DNA of 5,632 nucleotides, from positions 1-5,632 of the forward strand of contig JAQGMT010000467.1 in assembly GCA_028292185.1 (NCBI GenBank). The letters run 5' to 3'. This DNA comes from Ramlibacter sp. (GTDB taxonomy: Bacteria; Pseudomonadota; Gammaproteobacteria; Burkholderiales; Burkholderiaceae_C). Made by a program: the position numbers and the translations under genes. This document shows positions 4,833 through 5,632 of the stretch, piece after piece; position 1 is the first letter of the stretch, and every line of letters starts with the position of its first letter. The notes beneath the pieces are model-generated. The model was not told the DNA's origin and made no database searches. It worked only from the letters and a program-made list of their open reading frames with translations.

Positions 4833-5632
4833 ATGGAAGTAGTGGCGAAACTGCCTATCGTGGATCAGCGCGATAGTGAGCTGAAACAGGTTTTGAAAGC
4901 GCTCGGCGCGTTCCGGCGCGGGGAAAGCGGCGTGACGCTGCCGACCGAATGGGATGGGGTCTACGGCAAGATCGCTGCGGAGTTCAACGACCTGACGGCG
5001 CAGACCGCCCGCACGTCGCACAAATTGAAAGCGCTGGAGCCAGGCTCGCGCGGAGTGTCGCGTTCGCGCCGGCTCAGCGATGACAAGCTCACCGGTTTCT
5101 GGCAGAGCGACGTCGTCACCGTGAATACGGTGCTGGATGAGGTTGAGACACTGTCGGAGCACACGCGCACCTTCCTCGCCGCGCTGTCCGACTTGCGCAA
5201 GGGCAACGCGTCGGCCCAGCTGCCGCAGGACTGGACGGGCGTGTTCGGCAAGGTCGCCGACGCCTTCAACGACGTGGTCGCGGAAAACCTGCGCATGTCC
5301 CACGAACTCGCGCGCCTCTCGCGTGTGGTCGGCAAGGAAGGCAAGCTCAAGGAGCGCGCCTACGTTCCGAACGCAAGCGGTTTCTGGCGCGACTCGGCCG
5401 AATCCATCAACTCGCTCATCGCCGACCTGGTGCACCCGACGTCGGAAGTGGCGCGGGTGATCGGCGCGGTGGCGCAGGGCGACCTGTCCAAGTCCATGGC
5501 CCTCGAAGCCGATGGCCGTCCGCTGGAAGGCGAGTTCCTGCGCACCGCCATGATCATCAACAAGATGGTGCAGCAGCTGGGCACCTTCTCCGCCGAAGTG
5601 ACGCGGGTCGCGCGCGAGGTGGGTACCGAAGG
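4833..5632 (+). CDS. Poly-HAMP signalling protein, N-terminal part; probable large hybrid histidine kinase (cut by window edge)
   Basis: The frame stays open to the right edge, giving 266 residues. There is no signal peptide or membrane helix, so the visible part is cytosolic. It consists of tandem HAMP-like modules: residues 22-68 align without gaps to 116-162 (shared pattern AL-x-x-x-R-(R/K)-G, LP-x-(E/D)-W-x-GV-(Y/F)-GK, FND, SH-(K/E)-L). GFW recurs at 88-90 and 183-185. A third module begins near 207 (ARVIGAVAQGDLSK) and reaches VTRVAREVGTE at 256-266. The unit is therefore about 92-97 residues, as in Nik1-type kinases, where chained HAMP units pass conformational signals to a HisKA/HATPase core and receiver domains. 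No kinase or receiver domain is visible in this window, so that assignment rests on resemblance of the N-terminus to this family. The ATG at 4833 has only a weak GGGGG (4823-4827) before it. TTG at 4821 is a less likely in-frame alternative. Confidence 0.85.
   Translation, partial: MEVVAKLPIVDQRDSELKQVLKALGAFRRGESGVTLPTEWDGVYGKIAAEFNDLTAQTARTSHKLKALEPGSRGVSRSRRLSDDKLTGFWQSDVVTVNTVLDEVETLSEHTRTFLAALSDLRKGNASAQLPQDWTGVFGKVADAFNDVVAENLRMSHELARLSRVVGKEGKLKERAYVPNASGFWRDSAESINSLIADLVHPTSEVARVIGAVAQGDLSKSMALEADGRPLEGEFLRTAMIINKMVQQLGTFSAEVTRVAREVGTE

Overview
This 5.6-kb, GC-rich window looks like ordinary chromosome of a beta-proteobacterium. Burkholderiales, probably Comamonadaceae-like, is the best guess. 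The guess rests on gene order (lptF divergent from pepA, pepA followed by holC) and on the flavour of the substrate-binding protein and the poly-HAMP protein. It is an inference, since no rRNA or other taxonomic marker is present. The codon pattern gives long spurious ORFs opposite and out of frame with the real genes, and these are left out.

Layout. (1) Positions 1-1021, minus strand: lptF, a permease subunit of the LptB2FG lipopolysaccharide exporter, cut by the left edge so that only its last residues are missing. (2) A 37-nt divergent gap. (3) Positions 1059-3287, plus strand: a tight three-gene group of pepA (leucyl aminopeptidase, M17), holC (DNA polymerase III chi subunit) and a 100-residue gene of unknown function. 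Spacing is 7 nt and then a 1-nt stop/start overlap. (4) Positions 3383-4585, plus strand: a predicted lipoprotein of the branched-chain amino acid (LivJ/LivK-like) substrate-binding family, with its own leader and a good intrinsic terminator, and with no transporter permease or ATPase gene in view. (5) A 247-nt intergenic region holding that terminator, a cluster of GTAGG half-sites and a small perfect inverted repeat. (6) Positions 4833-5632, plus strand: the N-terminal 266 residues of a soluble poly-HAMP signalling protein. It is very likely the start of a large hybrid histidine kinase of the Nik1 type, cut by the right edge.

How the parts relate. lptF (envelope biogenesis) and pepA (peptide turnover) share only a promoter region. 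pepA, holC and the small gene are probably co-transcribed and translationally coupled, which links peptide catabolism, replisome-SSB contact and an unknown helical protein by position only. The binding protein and the HAMP protein appear to be separate transcription units. I saw no mobile element, CRISPR array, tRNA or phage gene. The best leads are the unknown gene coupled to holC, the outer-membrane-sorted binding lipoprotein whose usual disulfide is replaced, the GTAGG operator-like cluster, and the roughly 95-residue HAMP repeat.
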